Of a stretch of DNA of 46,203 bases, positions 24,490 to 33,200 are shown in pieces. How positions within the stretch are numbered: the first letter of the stretch is position 1; every line of letters begins with the position of its first letter. Origin of the DNA: Actinomadura alba (lineage in GTDB: Bacteria > Actinomycetota > Actinomycetes > Streptosporangiales > Streptosporangiaceae); NCBI RefSeq assembly GCF_014323705.1, contig NZ_JABVEC010000049.1, positions 1 to 46,203 on the forward strand. Direction: 5' to 3'. Under the pieces are notes generated by a model that was not told the DNA's origin, made no database searches, and was given only the letters and a program-made list of their open reading frames with translations. Position numbers and translations under genes: made by a program.

Positions 24490-25992
24490 ATGTTGGTGGC
24501 ACACGACCTGGGCACGACCGGTGACAAGGCCTCGCTGCACGACGACGGAGGACGGCTCGTCGCGTCGGTCACGGTGCCCTACCCGACCAGGTTCGACCAC
24601 GGCGGGGTCGCCGAACAGGATCCGGAGCAGTGGTGGCGGGCGGTGTGCTCGGCCACCCGGCGGCTGCTCGCCGACTCCGGCACCGCACCCGGCGACGTAC
24701 GGGGCGTGGGCTTCTCCGGCCAGATGATGGGCGCGGTCCTCCTCGACTCCGCGTACGAGGCGGTCCGTCCGGCGATCATCTGGGCCGACCATCGCAGCAC
24801 CGATCAGTGCGACGTGCTCATCGACGGGTTCGGCATGGAGCCGGCCTACCGCGTCACCGGCCACCGGCTGAACCCCACCTACTCACTCACGAAGGTCATG
24901 TGGGTCCGTGACAACGAGCCGGAGACCTTCGCCCGGGTCGCGCACGTCTGCCTGGCGAAGGACTTCGTCGTCCAGCGGCTCACCGGCGTGCTGGTCACCG
25001 ATCCGTCGGACGCGTCGTCGACCAACGCCTACGACCAGCTCCGCGGTACGTGGTCAGCGGAGCTCATCGCCGCCGCCGGCCTCGACCCCGCCCTCTTCCC
25101 CGAGATCGTGCCGTCGACGACCGTGGTCGGCGAGGTGACGGAGGCCGCGGCCGGGCCGGCCGGGCTGCTCGCCGGCACTCCGGTGGTGATCGGCGGCGGC
25201 GACGGCCCACTGGCGGCGGTGGGAGCCGGGGTGGTGAGCCCCGAGGCGGGCGCCTATGCCTATCTCGGCTCATCGTCCTGGGTCTCGGTCTCGGCGGGCG
25301 CTCCGCTGCACGACCCGGGGATGCGCACCATGACGTTCGACCATGTCGTGCCGGGCCAGTACGTCCCGACCGCGACGATGCAGGCCGGCGGCGGCTCCCT
25401 GCAATGGGTCACCGATCTGCTGGTGCCGGGTGACGACGCCGACCGGTTCCGCCGCCTGGTGGCCGACGCCGACACGGCTGAGGCGTCCTCGGAGGGTCTG
25501 TACTTCCTGCCGCACCTGCTCGGCGAGCGGTCCCCGTACTGGAACCCCGCCGCCAAGGGCGCCTTCGTCGGGCTGTCGCGCCACCACGGCCCCGCGCACC
25601 TGACCCGGGCGGTTCTCGAAGGCGTGGCGTTCAATCTCGGTACCTGCGTCGGCGCCTTCCGCGAGTCCGGCGCCGCCGTCGACCGGGTGGACGCCATCGG
25701 CGGCGGAGCGGCGAGCGACGTGTGGCTGCAGATCCTCGCCGACGTGTGGGGGGCCACGGTCCGCCGGCGCAGCATCGTGGAGGAGGCCAACAGCCTGGGC
25801 GCCGCGGTGACGGCGGGTGTGGGCACCGGGGTCCTCGATGGCTTCGAGGTCGCGCCGACCCTGTCACAGGTCACCGGCGAGTTCGCGCCCGACCCGGCCC
25901 GGCATGAGGCCTACCGCCGCCGCCACGAGCTCTTCCTCGACGCCTACCAGAGGCTCGAGCCGTGGTTCGAGCACGCCGGGGAGTCCACGTGA
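24490..25992 (+). CDS. FGGY-family carbohydrate kinase
   Basis: 500 residues. N-terminal ATPase fold with AHDLGTTGDKASLHDD, FSGQMMGAVLLD and IIWADHRSTDQ, then IGGGDGPLAAVGAG containing the catalytic Asp, and C-terminal LGERSPYWNPAAKGAFVGL and DAIGGGAASDVWLQILADVWG. Closest in feel to xylulokinase-like kinases, yet the substrate (sugar, sugar acid or polyol) cannot be told. GAGGAA serves the ATG at 24490. The stop overlaps the GTG of the next gene. Confidence 0.9.
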   Translation: MLVAHDLGTTGDKASLHDDGGRLVASVTVPYPTRFDHGGVAEQDPEQWWRAVCSATRRLLADSGTAPGDVRGVGFSGQMMGAVLLDSAYEAVRPAIIWADHRSTDQCDVLIDGFGMEPAYRVTGHRLNPTYSLTKVMWVRDNEPETFARVAHVCLAKDFVVQRLTGVLVTDPSDASSTNAYDQLRGTWSAELIAAAGLDPALFPEIVPSTTVVGEVTEAAAGPAGLLAGTPVVIGGGDGPLAAVGAGVVSPEAGAYAYLGSSSWVSVSAGAPLHDPGMRTMTFDHVVPGQYVPTATMQAGGGSLQWVTDLLVPGDDADRFRRLVADADTAEASSEGLYFLPHLLGERSPYWNPAAKGAFVGLSRHHGPAHLTRAVLEGVAFNLGTCVGAFRESGAAVDRVDAIGGGAASDVWLQILADVWGATVRRRSIVEEANSLGAAVTAGVGTGVLDGFEVAPTLSQVTGEFAPDPARHEAYRRRHELFLDAYQRLEPWFEHAGEST

Positions 25993-27023
25993 ACACCTCG
26001 CGGGCGACCACGGACGCCCCCGCCCCCGTCCCCGGACCCGCCCCGGTCCCGGCGCAGGCGCGCGGCACCGTGCTCGTGACCTCCCGGTCGTTCTCCTCCG
26101 GTTCCCGCGACCTGGTCGCGGAACTGGCGGCGGGCGGTCTGACTGTGGTGCGCGGACCCGCGACGCACGACCTCGCCGCGTTGGCGGAGCCGCTCGCCGC
26201 CGCGGTGGCCTGGATCGCCGGCACCGGGCCGGTCACCGAGGACCATCTCGCGCGGGCACCACGCCTGCGCGTACTGGCCAGGTACGGCGTCGGCGTCGAC
26301 GCCGTCGACCTGGCCGCGGCGGCACGTCGCGGGGTGACCGTGACGAACACCCCCGGCGCCAACAGCGACGCCGTCGCCGAGCACGCCATCGGTCTCCTGC
26401 TGGCGGCTCTGCGCGGCATCGTGGCCGGTGACCGGGGCGTGCGCTCCGGCGACTGGGGCGTGCGTCGCGGCCGTGAGCTGGGATCCCTGACCCTGGGCGT
26501 GGTCGGCTTCGGCCGGATCGGGCAGGCGGTCGCGCGCAGGCTGACCGGTTTCGGCACCGAGGTCCTCGCCCATGACCCGTACCTGCGCCGCGACGACGCC
26601 GGGGCGCTGGGCGTCCGGCCGGCCTCGCTGGAGGAACTGGCCGCCGACTGTGACGCGGTCTCACTGCACGCGCCCGGCGGGCACCGGGTCGTGGACGCGG
26701 CATGGCTGGAGCGAGCCCGGCCGGGGCAGGTCATCGTCAACACGGCCCGCGCCGATCTCGTGGACGAGGCGGCCGTCGCGGCCGCGCTGCGCTCCGGCCG
26801 GCTCGGCGGCTACGCCGCGGACACCCTGTCAGCGGAGGGCACCGATGCCGGAAGCCCGCTGCTCGCCGACGACCTCGCGCAGCGGGTCGTCATCACGCCG
26901 CACATCGGTGCGCAGACCGTCGAGGCCGTCGACCGCATGGGCTCGGCCGCGACGGCCGACGTGCTCGCGGTGCTGTCCGGAGCCGGCCCGGCTCACCCCG
27001 TACGCGTCCAGGAGGAAAAATGA
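25989..27023 (+). CDS. D-isomer-specific 2-hydroxyacid dehydrogenase
   Basis: 344 residues of the phosphoglycerate-dehydrogenase-like family. NAD-binding motif LGVVGFGRIGQAVARRL, the helix-flanking GANSDAVAEHAIGLLLAALR, catalytic Arg in VNTARADLVDEAAV, Glu-containing region DTLSAEGT and catalytic His in TPHIGAQTVEAV. The N-terminus has about 30 Pro/Ala-rich extra residues. GTG at 25989 overlaps the kinase stop as GTGA and the stop overlaps the aldolase ATG, so all three are coupled. Substrate is probably an acid intermediate of the operon's pathway. Confidence 0.88.
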   Translation: MNTSRATTDAPAPVPGPAPVPAQARGTVLVTSRSFSSGSRDLVAELAAGGLTVVRGPATHDLAALAEPLAAAVAWIAGTGPVTEDHLARAPRLRVLARYGVGVDAVDLAAAARRGVTVTNTPGANSDAVAEHAIGLLLAALRGIVAGDRGVRSGDWGVRRGRELGSLTLGVVGFGRIGQAVARRLTGFGTEVLAHDPYLRRDDAGALGVRPASLEELAADCDAVSLHAPGGHRVVDAAWLERARPGQVIVNTARADLVDEAAVAAALRSGRLGGYAADTLSAEGTDAGSPLLADDLAQRVVITPHIGAQTVEAVDRMGSAATADVLAVLSGAGPAHPVRVQEEK

Positions 27024-27688
27024 CCCCGTCCGCCGAACTTCAGGCACTGGCCCCCGAACTCCACGCACTGGCCGAAGCCGCCGTCGTGGCCGTCGTGCGC
27101 GCGCCGGACACCGCGAGCGCACTGCGCGGTGTCGACGCGCTGGTCACCGGCGGCGTCACCGGCATCGAGATCACCTACAGCACCCCGGACGCGGCCGCGG
27201 TGATCGCGGAGATCGACCGGAGGTACGGCGACCGCGTGCTGCTCGGCGCCGGCACCGTGACCACCCCCGGGCAGGCCACCGAGGCGGCCGACGCGGGCGC
27301 GCGCTTCCTGGTGAGCCCCGGCACCACCGACGAGCTGGGCCGGGCCATGCTCGGCACCGGGACGACGGTGCTCCTCGGCGCGCTCACTCCGAGCGAGGTC
27401 ATGCGCGTGTCCGCGCTCGGCGCCCACGCCGTGAAGATCTTCCCCGCCTCGCTCGGTGGTCCCGGCTACCTGCGTTCGCTGCGCGGACCGTTCCCGGACG
27501 TGCCGTTCGTGCCGACCGGCGGCGTCAATGCGGACAACCTCGGCACGTGGCTCGGCTCCGGAGCGGTGGCCCTCGGCGCGGGCGGAGAACTGTGCTCGGC
27601 CGCCGACCTGGCAGCGGGGCGCTACGAGGAGATCGAGGACCGGGCGCGCGGGTTCGCCGAGGCGGTCCGGCAGTGGCGGGCGGCGTGA
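27020..27688 (+). CDS. KDPG/KHG-type aldolase
   Basis: Class I aldolase that cleaves 2-keto-3-deoxy (phospho) sugar acids or 4-hydroxy-2-oxoglutarate to pyruvate plus an aldehyde. 222 residues with Glu50 (TGIEITYST), LGAGTVTTPGQA, and Schiff-base Lys139 in AHAVKIFPASLGGPGYLRSL; VPTGGVNADNLGTWL marks the phosphate-binding loop. GGAGG at 27011-27015 and ATGA overlap with the dehydrogenase stop. Retention of the phosphate loop fits a phosphorylated substrate made by the FGGY kinase. Confidence 0.92.
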   Translation: MTPSAELQALAPELHALAEAAVVAVVRAPDTASALRGVDALVTGGVTGIEITYSTPDAAAVIAEIDRRYGDRVLLGAGTVTTPGQATEAADAGARFLVSPGTTDELGRAMLGTGTTVLLGALTPSEVMRVSALGAHAVKIFPASLGGPGYLRSLRGPFPDVPFVPTGGVNADNLGTWLGSGAVALGAGGELCSAADLAAGRYEEIEDRARGFAEAVRQWRAA

Positions 27689-28647
27689 GCCCGCGGGCGG
27701 CCACCGAGACCGGCCCGGGCGGCGGCCCGGGGACGGAACCGAAGATGGGCTTCGTCGGGGTGCGCACGGCGGGGTCGTCCATCATGAAGGTGTTCCCCCG
27801 GTGGGCCGAGGCGCTCGGGCTACCGGCGCGGCGGCTGGTCGGCCACGATCTGCCACTCGACGCGAGCGCGGCCGACTACCGGGCGCTCGTCACGGCGATC
27901 CGCGACGACCCTGCACATCTCGGGGCGCTCGTGACCACGCACAAGATCGGAGTGTTCCGGGCCGCGAGCGACCAGTTCGATGAGCTGGACGAGTTCGCGC
28001 GGCTCTGCGGCGAGATCTCGTCGATCTCCAAGAACGGCGGGCGCCTGATCGGCCACGCCAAGGACCCGGTGACGGCGGGGCTCTCGCTGGAGGAGTTCCT
28101 GCCACCGGGGCATTTCGCGCGCACCGGCGCCGACGTCGTCTGCCTGGGCGCGGGCGGTGCCGGTACCGCCCTCACCTGGTATCTCGCCCGCCGGCCGGAC
28201 GCTCCCGCGCGGATCGTCTGCACCGACACCTCCGCGGAGCGGCTCGCCCATCTGCGTGACGTGCACCTGGGCGGAGAGCTCGATCCGGGCCTCTTCCGCT
28301 ACGAGCTGGTGGAGTCGGCCGGGGACGGCGACCGGCTGGTCACTGCGGCGGCGCGGGGCAGCCTGGTCGTCAACGCGACCGGGCTCGGCAAGGACCGGCC
28401 CGGATCACCTCTCACCGCCGCGGTGCGGTTCCCCGAGCACGGCCTGGTGTGGGAGCTCAACTACCGGGGCCGGCTCGACTTCCTGCAGCAGTCCCTCGCC
28501 CAGCGCGACGCGCGCGACCTGACCGTCATCGACGGGTGGCGTTACTTCATCCACGGCTGGACCCAGGCCATCGCCGAGGTCTTCCATCTCGACCTCGACA
28601 CCGCGACGGTCGAGCGGCTGGCGGCCATCGCGGAGGAGCTGAGGTGA
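27685..28647 (+). CDS. shikimate-dehydrogenase-like oxidoreductase
   Basis: 320 residues, a paralogue of AroE/YdiB rather than an aromatic-pathway enzyme. The substrate domain keeps the catalytic pair Lys87 (LVTTHKIGVF) and Asp127 (IGHAKDPVTAG), and the cofactor domain has VVCLGAGGAGTALTWYLA (GAGGAG 155-160) and LVVNATGLGKDRPGSP. Substrate is likely a polyhydroxy acid or cyclitol. The GTG at 27685 overlaps the aldolase stop; ATG at 27745 is an alternative start that drops a low-complexity N-terminus of 20 residues. Confidence 0.8.
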   Translation: MSPRAATETGPGGGPGTEPKMGFVGVRTAGSSIMKVFPRWAEALGLPARRLVGHDLPLDASAADYRALVTAIRDDPAHLGALVTTHKIGVFRAASDQFDELDEFARLCGEISSISKNGGRLIGHAKDPVTAGLSLEEFLPPGHFARTGADVVCLGAGGAGTALTWYLARRPDAPARIVCTDTSAERLAHLRDVHLGGELDPGLFRYELVESAGDGDRLVTAAARGSLVVNATGLGKDRPGSPLTAAVRFPEHGLVWELNYRGRLDFLQQSLAQRDARDLTVIDGWRYFIHGWTQAIAEVFHLDLDTATVERLAAIAEELR

Positions 28648-29603
28648 TCGGCCGGGTCCGCACGGTGCTCGGCGACATCGAGGCCGCCGCGCTGGGCCGG
28701 ACCGACTACCACGAGCACCTGTTCCAGGTGACGCCGCTGCTGCCCGGCGACGAGCTCGACGACGAGGACCTCAGCGGCGAGGAGGCCCGGCTGCTGCGTG
28801 CCGCGGGCATCGACGCGATGGTCGAGGCCACGCCGACCGGCCTCGGCCGCGACCCGGCGGCGACCGCGCGGATCAGCGCGCGCACCGGGCTCGGCGTCGT
28901 GCTGACGACGGGGGCGCACCGGGAGGCGCACTATCCCAGCGGCCACTGGCTGACCGCACTCGGGCCCGCCCGGCTGGCCGAGCGCTTCACCGCGGACCTG
29001 CTGGACGGTGCCCCGGCCATGGACGGCCCCGGCGAATCCGCTCCGGCACGCTCACCGAAGGGCGAGCCCGTGCGGGCCGGCCTGCTGAAGGCGGGTACCG
29101 GCTACTGGTCGATCAGCCCGTTCGAACGAGACGTGCTCGACGCCGTCGCTGCGGCCCACCGCGCGACGGGAGCACCGGTCATGGTCCACCTCGAGCACGG
29201 CAGCGCGGCGGTGGAGGTCCTGGAGCTCCTCGCGTCCGGCGGGGTACCCGCCGATCGGGTGGTGCTCGCCCACCTCGATCGCAACCCCGACCCGGGCGCG
29301 CACGCCGAACTCGCCGCTACGGGCGCCTACCTCGGCTACGACGGTATGGCGCGCACCCGCCAGTGGCCGGACTCCGTGCTCCTCGACTGCCTGCTCCGGG
29401 TCGCGGCGCTGGGCGGTGCCGACCGCGTGCTGCTGGGCGGCGACGTCGCGCGCAGGACCCGCTACGTGGCGTACGGCGGCATGCCCGGGCTCGCCTACCT
29501 GCCGGCCCGGTTCGTTCCCCGGCTGGAACGCGAAGGCGGCGCCGAGCTGGTGCGCACCGTACTCGTGGACAATCCGGCGAGGGCACTGGCGTGGAGCCCC
29601 TGA
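28644..29603 (+). CDS. phosphotriesterase-like lactonase/hydrolase
   Basis: 319-residue member of the PTE (amidohydrolase) superfamily. Metal ligands can be placed: HEH at DYHEHL (H23, H25), bridging Lys in AGLLKAGTGYWSIS, His in VMVHLEHG and VLAHLDRN, and Asp in VLLGGDVARR. Many bacterial PTE-like enzymes in sugar operons are lactonases, so ring opening of an aldonolactone is a reasonable guess. An acidic/proline insert occurs at about residues 122-145 before the Lys. GTG at 28644 overlaps the preceding stop. Confidence 0.85.
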   Translation: MIGRVRTVLGDIEAAALGRTDYHEHLFQVTPLLPGDELDDEDLSGEEARLLRAAGIDAMVEATPTGLGRDPAATARISARTGLGVVLTTGAHREAHYPSGHWLTALGPARLAERFTADLLDGAPAMDGPGESAPARSPKGEPVRAGLLKAGTGYWSISPFERDVLDAVAAAHRATGAPVMVHLEHGSAAVEVLELLASGGVPADRVVLAHLDRNPDPGAHAELAATGAYLGYDGMARTRQWPDSVLLDCLLRVAALGGADRVLLGGDVARRTRYVAYGGMPGLAYLPARFVPRLEREGGAELVRTVLVDNPARALAWSP

Positions 29604-29698
29604 GCGCCATCCCTGTCCTGGCGCTGCATCCCTGTCCTGGCGCCGAGCGCGCGGGACAGCCTGCCCGTAACTTGTTATCCTCTAATGACATGCAGTCA
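29604..29698 (+). promoter_or_regulatory. repeats and possible operator before the GntR gene
   Basis: A 17-bp direct repeat CATCCCTGTCCTGGCGC occurs at 29608-29624 and 29627-29643, and GCGCCA...TGGCGC (29604-29609, 29619-29624) forms a small hairpin. Further on, TGAC-N5-GTCA (29686-29698) straddles the start codon. The gap is 86 bp, so the regulator may have its own promoter here. Function inferred. Confidence 0.4.
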
Positions 29699-30466
29699 AG
29701 TATTGATCGCTCCTCACCGCTGCCCTTCTACCATCAGCTCAAGCTGATCCTCCTCGCGGAGATCGAACGGCAGAACTGCCAGCCGGGCGACCGGCTGCCT
29801 GGCGATCATGAGCTCTGCGTCCGGTACGGCATCTCCCGTACGGTGGTGCGGCAGGCGCTGGCCGAGCTCGAGGCCGAGGGCGTCATCGAGCGGATCAAGG
29901 GACGTGGCACCTTCTTCGCCAAGCCCAAGACGGTGGAGGGACTCGTGCAGTCGCTCACCGGCCTCTACGAGGACGTGGCGGCGCGCGGCGGGCACCTGCG
30001 CAGCGACGTCCGCAAGCTCGCGGTGGTGCCCGCGGACGCCCAGATCGCGGCCGACCTCGACATCGAGCCGGACACGCCGGTGACCGTGGTGGAACGGCTG
30101 CGCTACGTCGACGAGGAACCGTGGGTGCTCACCATCACCCACGTGCCGGCCGACCTGGCGCCCGGACTCGTCGACGAGGATCTGACCGACCAGTCCCTCT
30201 ACGCGCTGCTCGAGCAGAAGTACGGCGTACGGCTGGTGCGGGGACGCCGGTCGGTGGAGGCCGCAGCGGCGAACCCATCGCTCGCCCGCAGCCTGGGCCT
30301 CGCGCGGGGAGCCCCCGTGCTCGTCCTGCGCAGTGTCAGCCTCGGGGTCGACGACCGTCCCGTGGAGAGCTTCGTGGCGTTCCATCGCGGTGACCGCAGC
30401 CGCTTCGAAGTCGAACTCGAGCGCAGTTCCGCCCCGGCCCGCCCCCTCGTGGTCGTCACCGGCTGA
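29690..30466 (+). CDS. GntR-family regulator, HutC type
   Basis: 258 residues: a winged-helix GntR DNA-binding domain (RSSPLPFYHQLKLILLAEIE, LCVRYGISRTVVRQALAELEAEGVIERIKGRGTF) and a UTRA effector domain (VERLRYVDEEPWVLTITHVP, and the typical VEAAAANPSLARSLGL). It closes the operon and is likely its own and the operon's repressor acting at the palindrome in the promoter at 23744. The start at 29690 has no clear ribosome site; leaderless translation from TTATCC is possible. The effector is probably a phosphorylated or acidic pathway intermediate. Confidence 0.9.
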   Translation: MQSSIDRSSPLPFYHQLKLILLAEIERQNCQPGDRLPGDHELCVRYGISRTVVRQALAELEAEGVIERIKGRGTFFAKPKTVEGLVQSLTGLYEDVAARGGHLRSDVRKLAVVPADAQIAADLDIEPDTPVTVVERLRYVDEEPWVLTITHVPADLAPGLVDEDLTDQSLYALLEQKYGVRLVRGRRSVEAAAANPSLARSLGLARGAPVLVLRSVSLGVDDRPVESFVAFHRGDRSRFEVELERSSAPARPLVVVTG

Positions 30467-30765
30467 CGTCACGTACGGACTATGCTGCTGTTAGTCCAGT
30501 TTTGTCACACTTGTCCTCACGGTACTTCTCCTCACGGCCGATCGGGCCGGCTCCCTGGCCCGAGCCGCTCCGGGCCGTACACCACGACGGCCGGAGCCTC
30601 CAGTGCTCGCCGGCACGGCGCCGAGTAGCGGCGCAGTGCCCGGCGTGAACCCGACACCGGGCGGGCATCCGACTCCCTTGCCGCCCGCCCGGTCGTCGGC
30701 GATCCAGCCCCGGCCGCGCCGGCCGCCGCGCGGGTGGCGCCCGGCGGCCGGGCATCCGCCGCGGA
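30467..30765. other. intergenic region with inverted repeats
   Basis: About 300 bases between convergent genes, with no gene I can support. It holds GGACTA-N9-TAGTCC (30477-30497) just past the GntR stop and TCCTCACGG twice (near 30513 and 30529). A stronger hairpin lies at 30656-30693. Confidence 0.5.
30656..30693. terminator. hairpin between convergent genes
   Basis: Perfect 11-bp inverted repeat ACCGGGCGGGC (30656-30666) with GCCCGCCCGGT (30683-30693), 16-nt loop, about 70 bases past the stop of the minus-strand gene ending at 30766. A terminator for that gene is plausible. Confidence 0.5.
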
Positions 30766-31296
30766 TCAAGCCGACCCGAGCAGCCGTTCGGCCGCGCGGA
30801 CCCGCAGGTCCTCGACGGTCTCGGCCTGACCACGGGCCCGGCCGATGAGCCGGTCGAGACGGGCGGGGTCGAGGCGGTCGTCCGTGTCGGCGAGCATTCG
30901 CAGCACCCGCCAGCCGGCCTGCTTGCCCTCGATGCCGAGCCGGAGCGCTTCGAGCTCGATGACGTCGCTCAACGGCGACCTGCGCACAAGCCGCCTGTTC
31001 ACCTTGACCCGGCCGAGCTTCTCCACCGCCCAGCCGGCGCAGACCTTGTAGCGGCGGACCGGAACCCCGAGGGCCCGCATCATGGCGATCAGCTCGGCCC
31101 GGTCCTCAGCGATCTCGGCGGCGATCCGTTCGAGAACCTGCCCGCCCACCCAGTGCCGCTGGGACCTGGCCGCGCGACGCACGAGCTCGACGCCGGCGGT
31201 GGACCCCGCCAGGTGGTCGTTGAGGTAGACGCCGATCAGCCCCATGTCCACGGACGTGTCGGACGCCTTCGCGTTCGTCCTTCCCCAGACTGCCAT
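30766..31296 (-). CDS. conserved-looking helical hypothetical protein
   Basis: 176 residues, all-helical composition, no signal or membrane segment. Notable stretches are MGLIGVYLNDHLAGSTAGVELVRRAA near the N-terminus and LSDVIELEALRLGIEGKQAGWRVLRML in the middle. I believe such proteins are widespread in actinobacteria, with a possible four-helix or ferritin-like bundle, but metal ligands are not obvious. ATG at 31296 follows GGGGAGG at a good distance. Downstream of the MFS gene on the same strand; function unknown. Confidence 0.7.
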   Translation of the reverse strand: MAVWGRTNAKASDTSVDMGLIGVYLNDHLAGSTAGVELVRRAARSQRHWVGGQVLERIAAEIAEDRAELIAMMRALGVPVRRYKVCAGWAVEKLGRVKVNRRLVRRSPLSDVIELEALRLGIEGKQAGWRVLRMLADTDDRLDPARLDRLIGRARGQAETVEDLRVRAAERLLGSA

Positions 31297-31380
31297 GTCG
31301 CCTCCCCTGGAACGGGTCTTCGCAGTCGTTGTGCCACGAGAGGGGCGATCAATGCGGCGGCGCGCCGCCGCCGGAACCGG

Positions 31381-32829
31381 TCAGCGCCGGCTCGCGGTGG
31401 AGAGCGGCGGGGCGATCCTCTCCAGCGACTGCCCGGCCGCCTCGACGCCTATGGCCAGCTCCACCAGCCCGGCGGCGATCATCAGTGCGGCGCCGAGGAA
31501 GTATCCGTTGGTCACGGCCATCACCTCACCCGTCTCGACCAGGCGGCCGAACAGCGTGGGTCCGATGATGCCGCCGAGCGCGGTGCCGACCGCGTAGAAG
31601 AAGGCGATCGCCATGGCACGCGTCTCCATCGGGAAGAGCTCGCTCACGGTGAGGTACGCGGCACTCGCACCGGCCGAGGCGAAGAAGAACACCGCACACC
31701 AGCACGCGGTGAGGGTGGCCGCCGACAGGACGCCCTCCCGGAACAGCAGGCCGGTGCCGATCAGCAGGACACCGGAGACGATGTAGCACCCCGTGATCAT
31801 GATCCGCCGCCCGATCGAGTCGAACAGCCGCCCGAGGAAGAGCGCCCCGATGAAGTTCCCGATCCCGATGGGAATGAGATAGAGGCCGACCCGGCCGTCC
31901 GGAACCTGGAAGAACTTCGCGAGCACCAGCGCATAGGTGAAGTAGACGGCGTTGTAGAGGAACGCCTGGCCGACGAACAGCGCCAGGCCCAGGATGGACC
32001 GGCGGGGGTAGTCGCGGACCATGGTCCGCGCGATCATCCCGAACCCGATCGCCCGGCGCTGGCGCACGGTGATGCTCTCATCGGGCTCGGCGAGGCGCTC
32101 GCCGCTGTCCTCCTCGACCTTGCGCTCGATGCCCCGGACGATGTGCTCGGCCTCGTCCTGACGGCCGTGGATGAACAGCCAGCGGGGGCTCTCGGGCACC
32201 GTACGCCGGACCAGCATGACGCCGAGCCCCAGCAGCGCGCCGAGCAGGAACATCGCCCTCCAGCCCAGATCGGCGGGCAGGAGATCGGAGTTGAGGATGG
32301 GCAGGGACAGGGCCGCCGCCATCGTGGTGCCGATCCAGAACGAGCCGTTCACGAGGATGTCGACGCGCCCGCGCACCCGGGCGGGGATCAGTTCGTCGAT
32401 GGCCGAGTTGATGGCGGCGTACTCCCCGCCGATGCCCGCTCCGGTGAGGAGACGGCAGGCGTAGAACCAGAGCGCGTTCATGGAGAACGCGGTGGCGACG
32501 GTGGCCGTCAGATAGAGCGCCAGGGTGATGAGGAAGAGCTTCTTGCGGCCGAAACGGTCGGTCAGGTAACCGAACAGCAGCGCGCCGAGGCACGCGCCCG
32601 TGACGTAGATCGAGGCGGCCAGCCCGACCTGCGAGTCCGTCAGCCCGAGACCGCCCGACGGGTCGGTGAGCCGCGGCCCGATGACCCCGACGACGTTGAC
32701 CTCGAGACCGTCGAGGATCCACACCGTGCCGAGACCGGTGAGCACCAGCCAGTGCCATCGAGACCAGGGCAGACGATCCAAGCGGGCCGGGATACGGGTT
32801 TCGATGGTCGCGGATCGAGCTGTCGTCAT
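31381..32829 (-). CDS. MFS transporter
   Basis: 482 residues with 12 predicted membrane helices. The motif A loop is GYLTDRFGRKK (between helices 2 and 3) and the central loop is long and charged (about 235-275). The N-terminal pattern WILDGLEVNVVG, with ESPRWL before the central loop, resembles the sugar-acid or sialate/aromatic-acid carriers of the MFS. It lies on the opposite strand about 900 bp from the catabolic operon and could import its substrate, but this is only positional. ATG at 32829 has a weak ribosome site. Confidence 0.85.
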   Translation of the reverse strand: MTTARSATIETRIPARLDRLPWSRWHWLVLTGLGTVWILDGLEVNVVGVIGPRLTDPSGGLGLTDSQVGLAASIYVTGACLGALLFGYLTDRFGRKKLFLITLALYLTATVATAFSMNALWFYACRLLTGAGIGGEYAAINSAIDELIPARVRGRVDILVNGSFWIGTTMAAALSLPILNSDLLPADLGWRAMFLLGALLGLGVMLVRRTVPESPRWLFIHGRQDEAEHIVRGIERKVEEDSGERLAEPDESITVRQRRAIGFGMIARTMVRDYPRRSILGLALFVGQAFLYNAVYFTYALVLAKFFQVPDGRVGLYLIPIGIGNFIGALFLGRLFDSIGRRIMITGCYIVSGVLLIGTGLLFREGVLSAATLTACWCAVFFFASAGASAAYLTVSELFPMETRAMAIAFFYAVGTALGGIIGPTLFGRLVETGEVMAVTNGYFLGAALMIAAGLVELAIGVEAAGQSLERIAPPLSTASRR

Positions 32830-32856
32830 GGACCGGTTCTTCCCGGTCAGCGACGG

Positions 32857-33096
32857 TTATTCCGGTCGGTCGCCTCGGTCGCCTCGGTCGCCTCGGTCGT
32901 CGCTGCGGTTGGCGACGATGGCGGCGAACGGCGGGATCACCAGGGCCACCATCGACATCACGACCGCGGCACCGGTCGAGTAGAACCGGACGACCGCCCA
33001 GGCCAGCACGAAGAGCGTGACACAGGTGCCCATCATGATCAGATAGATCCGTCTGCGACGCCGCACAGTCCCACCGTACGTCGGGGTCGGGGTCAT
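32857..33096 (-). CDS. DUF3099 protein
   Basis: 79 residues. RRRRRIYLIMMGTCVTLFVLAWAVVRF and VMSMVALVIPPFAAIVAN form the two membrane helices typical of actinobacterial DUF3099. The C-terminus ends in repeats of Gly-Asp-Arg, encoded by 9-bp tandem repeats (CGGTCGCCT type, about 32867-32900). ATG at 33096 chosen over an upstream codon because the family begins near RRRRIYL; no strong ribosome site. Confidence 0.8.
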   Translation of the reverse strand: MTPTPTYGGTVRRRRRIYLIMMGTCVTLFVLAWAVVRFYSTGAAVVMSMVALVIPPFAAIVANRSDDRGDRGDRGDRPE

Positions 33097-33110
33097 CAAA
33101 CGGGACGGCC

Positions 33111-33164
33111 GTGTGATCGGGAGGGTGCGCGAGGCTCCCACACCCGGCCCTCCCGAGATCACAC
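33111..33164 (-). terminator. terminator of the stress-protein gene
   Basis: 15-bp stem (33111-33125 with 33148-33164, two bases bulged) 36 bases past the stop at 33201 of the minus-strand gene. No T run, but position and strength fit. Confidence 0.65.
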
Positions 33165-33200
33165 TTCGCCACCGGCGCCGTCAAGCCATCGGCGGGCGCC

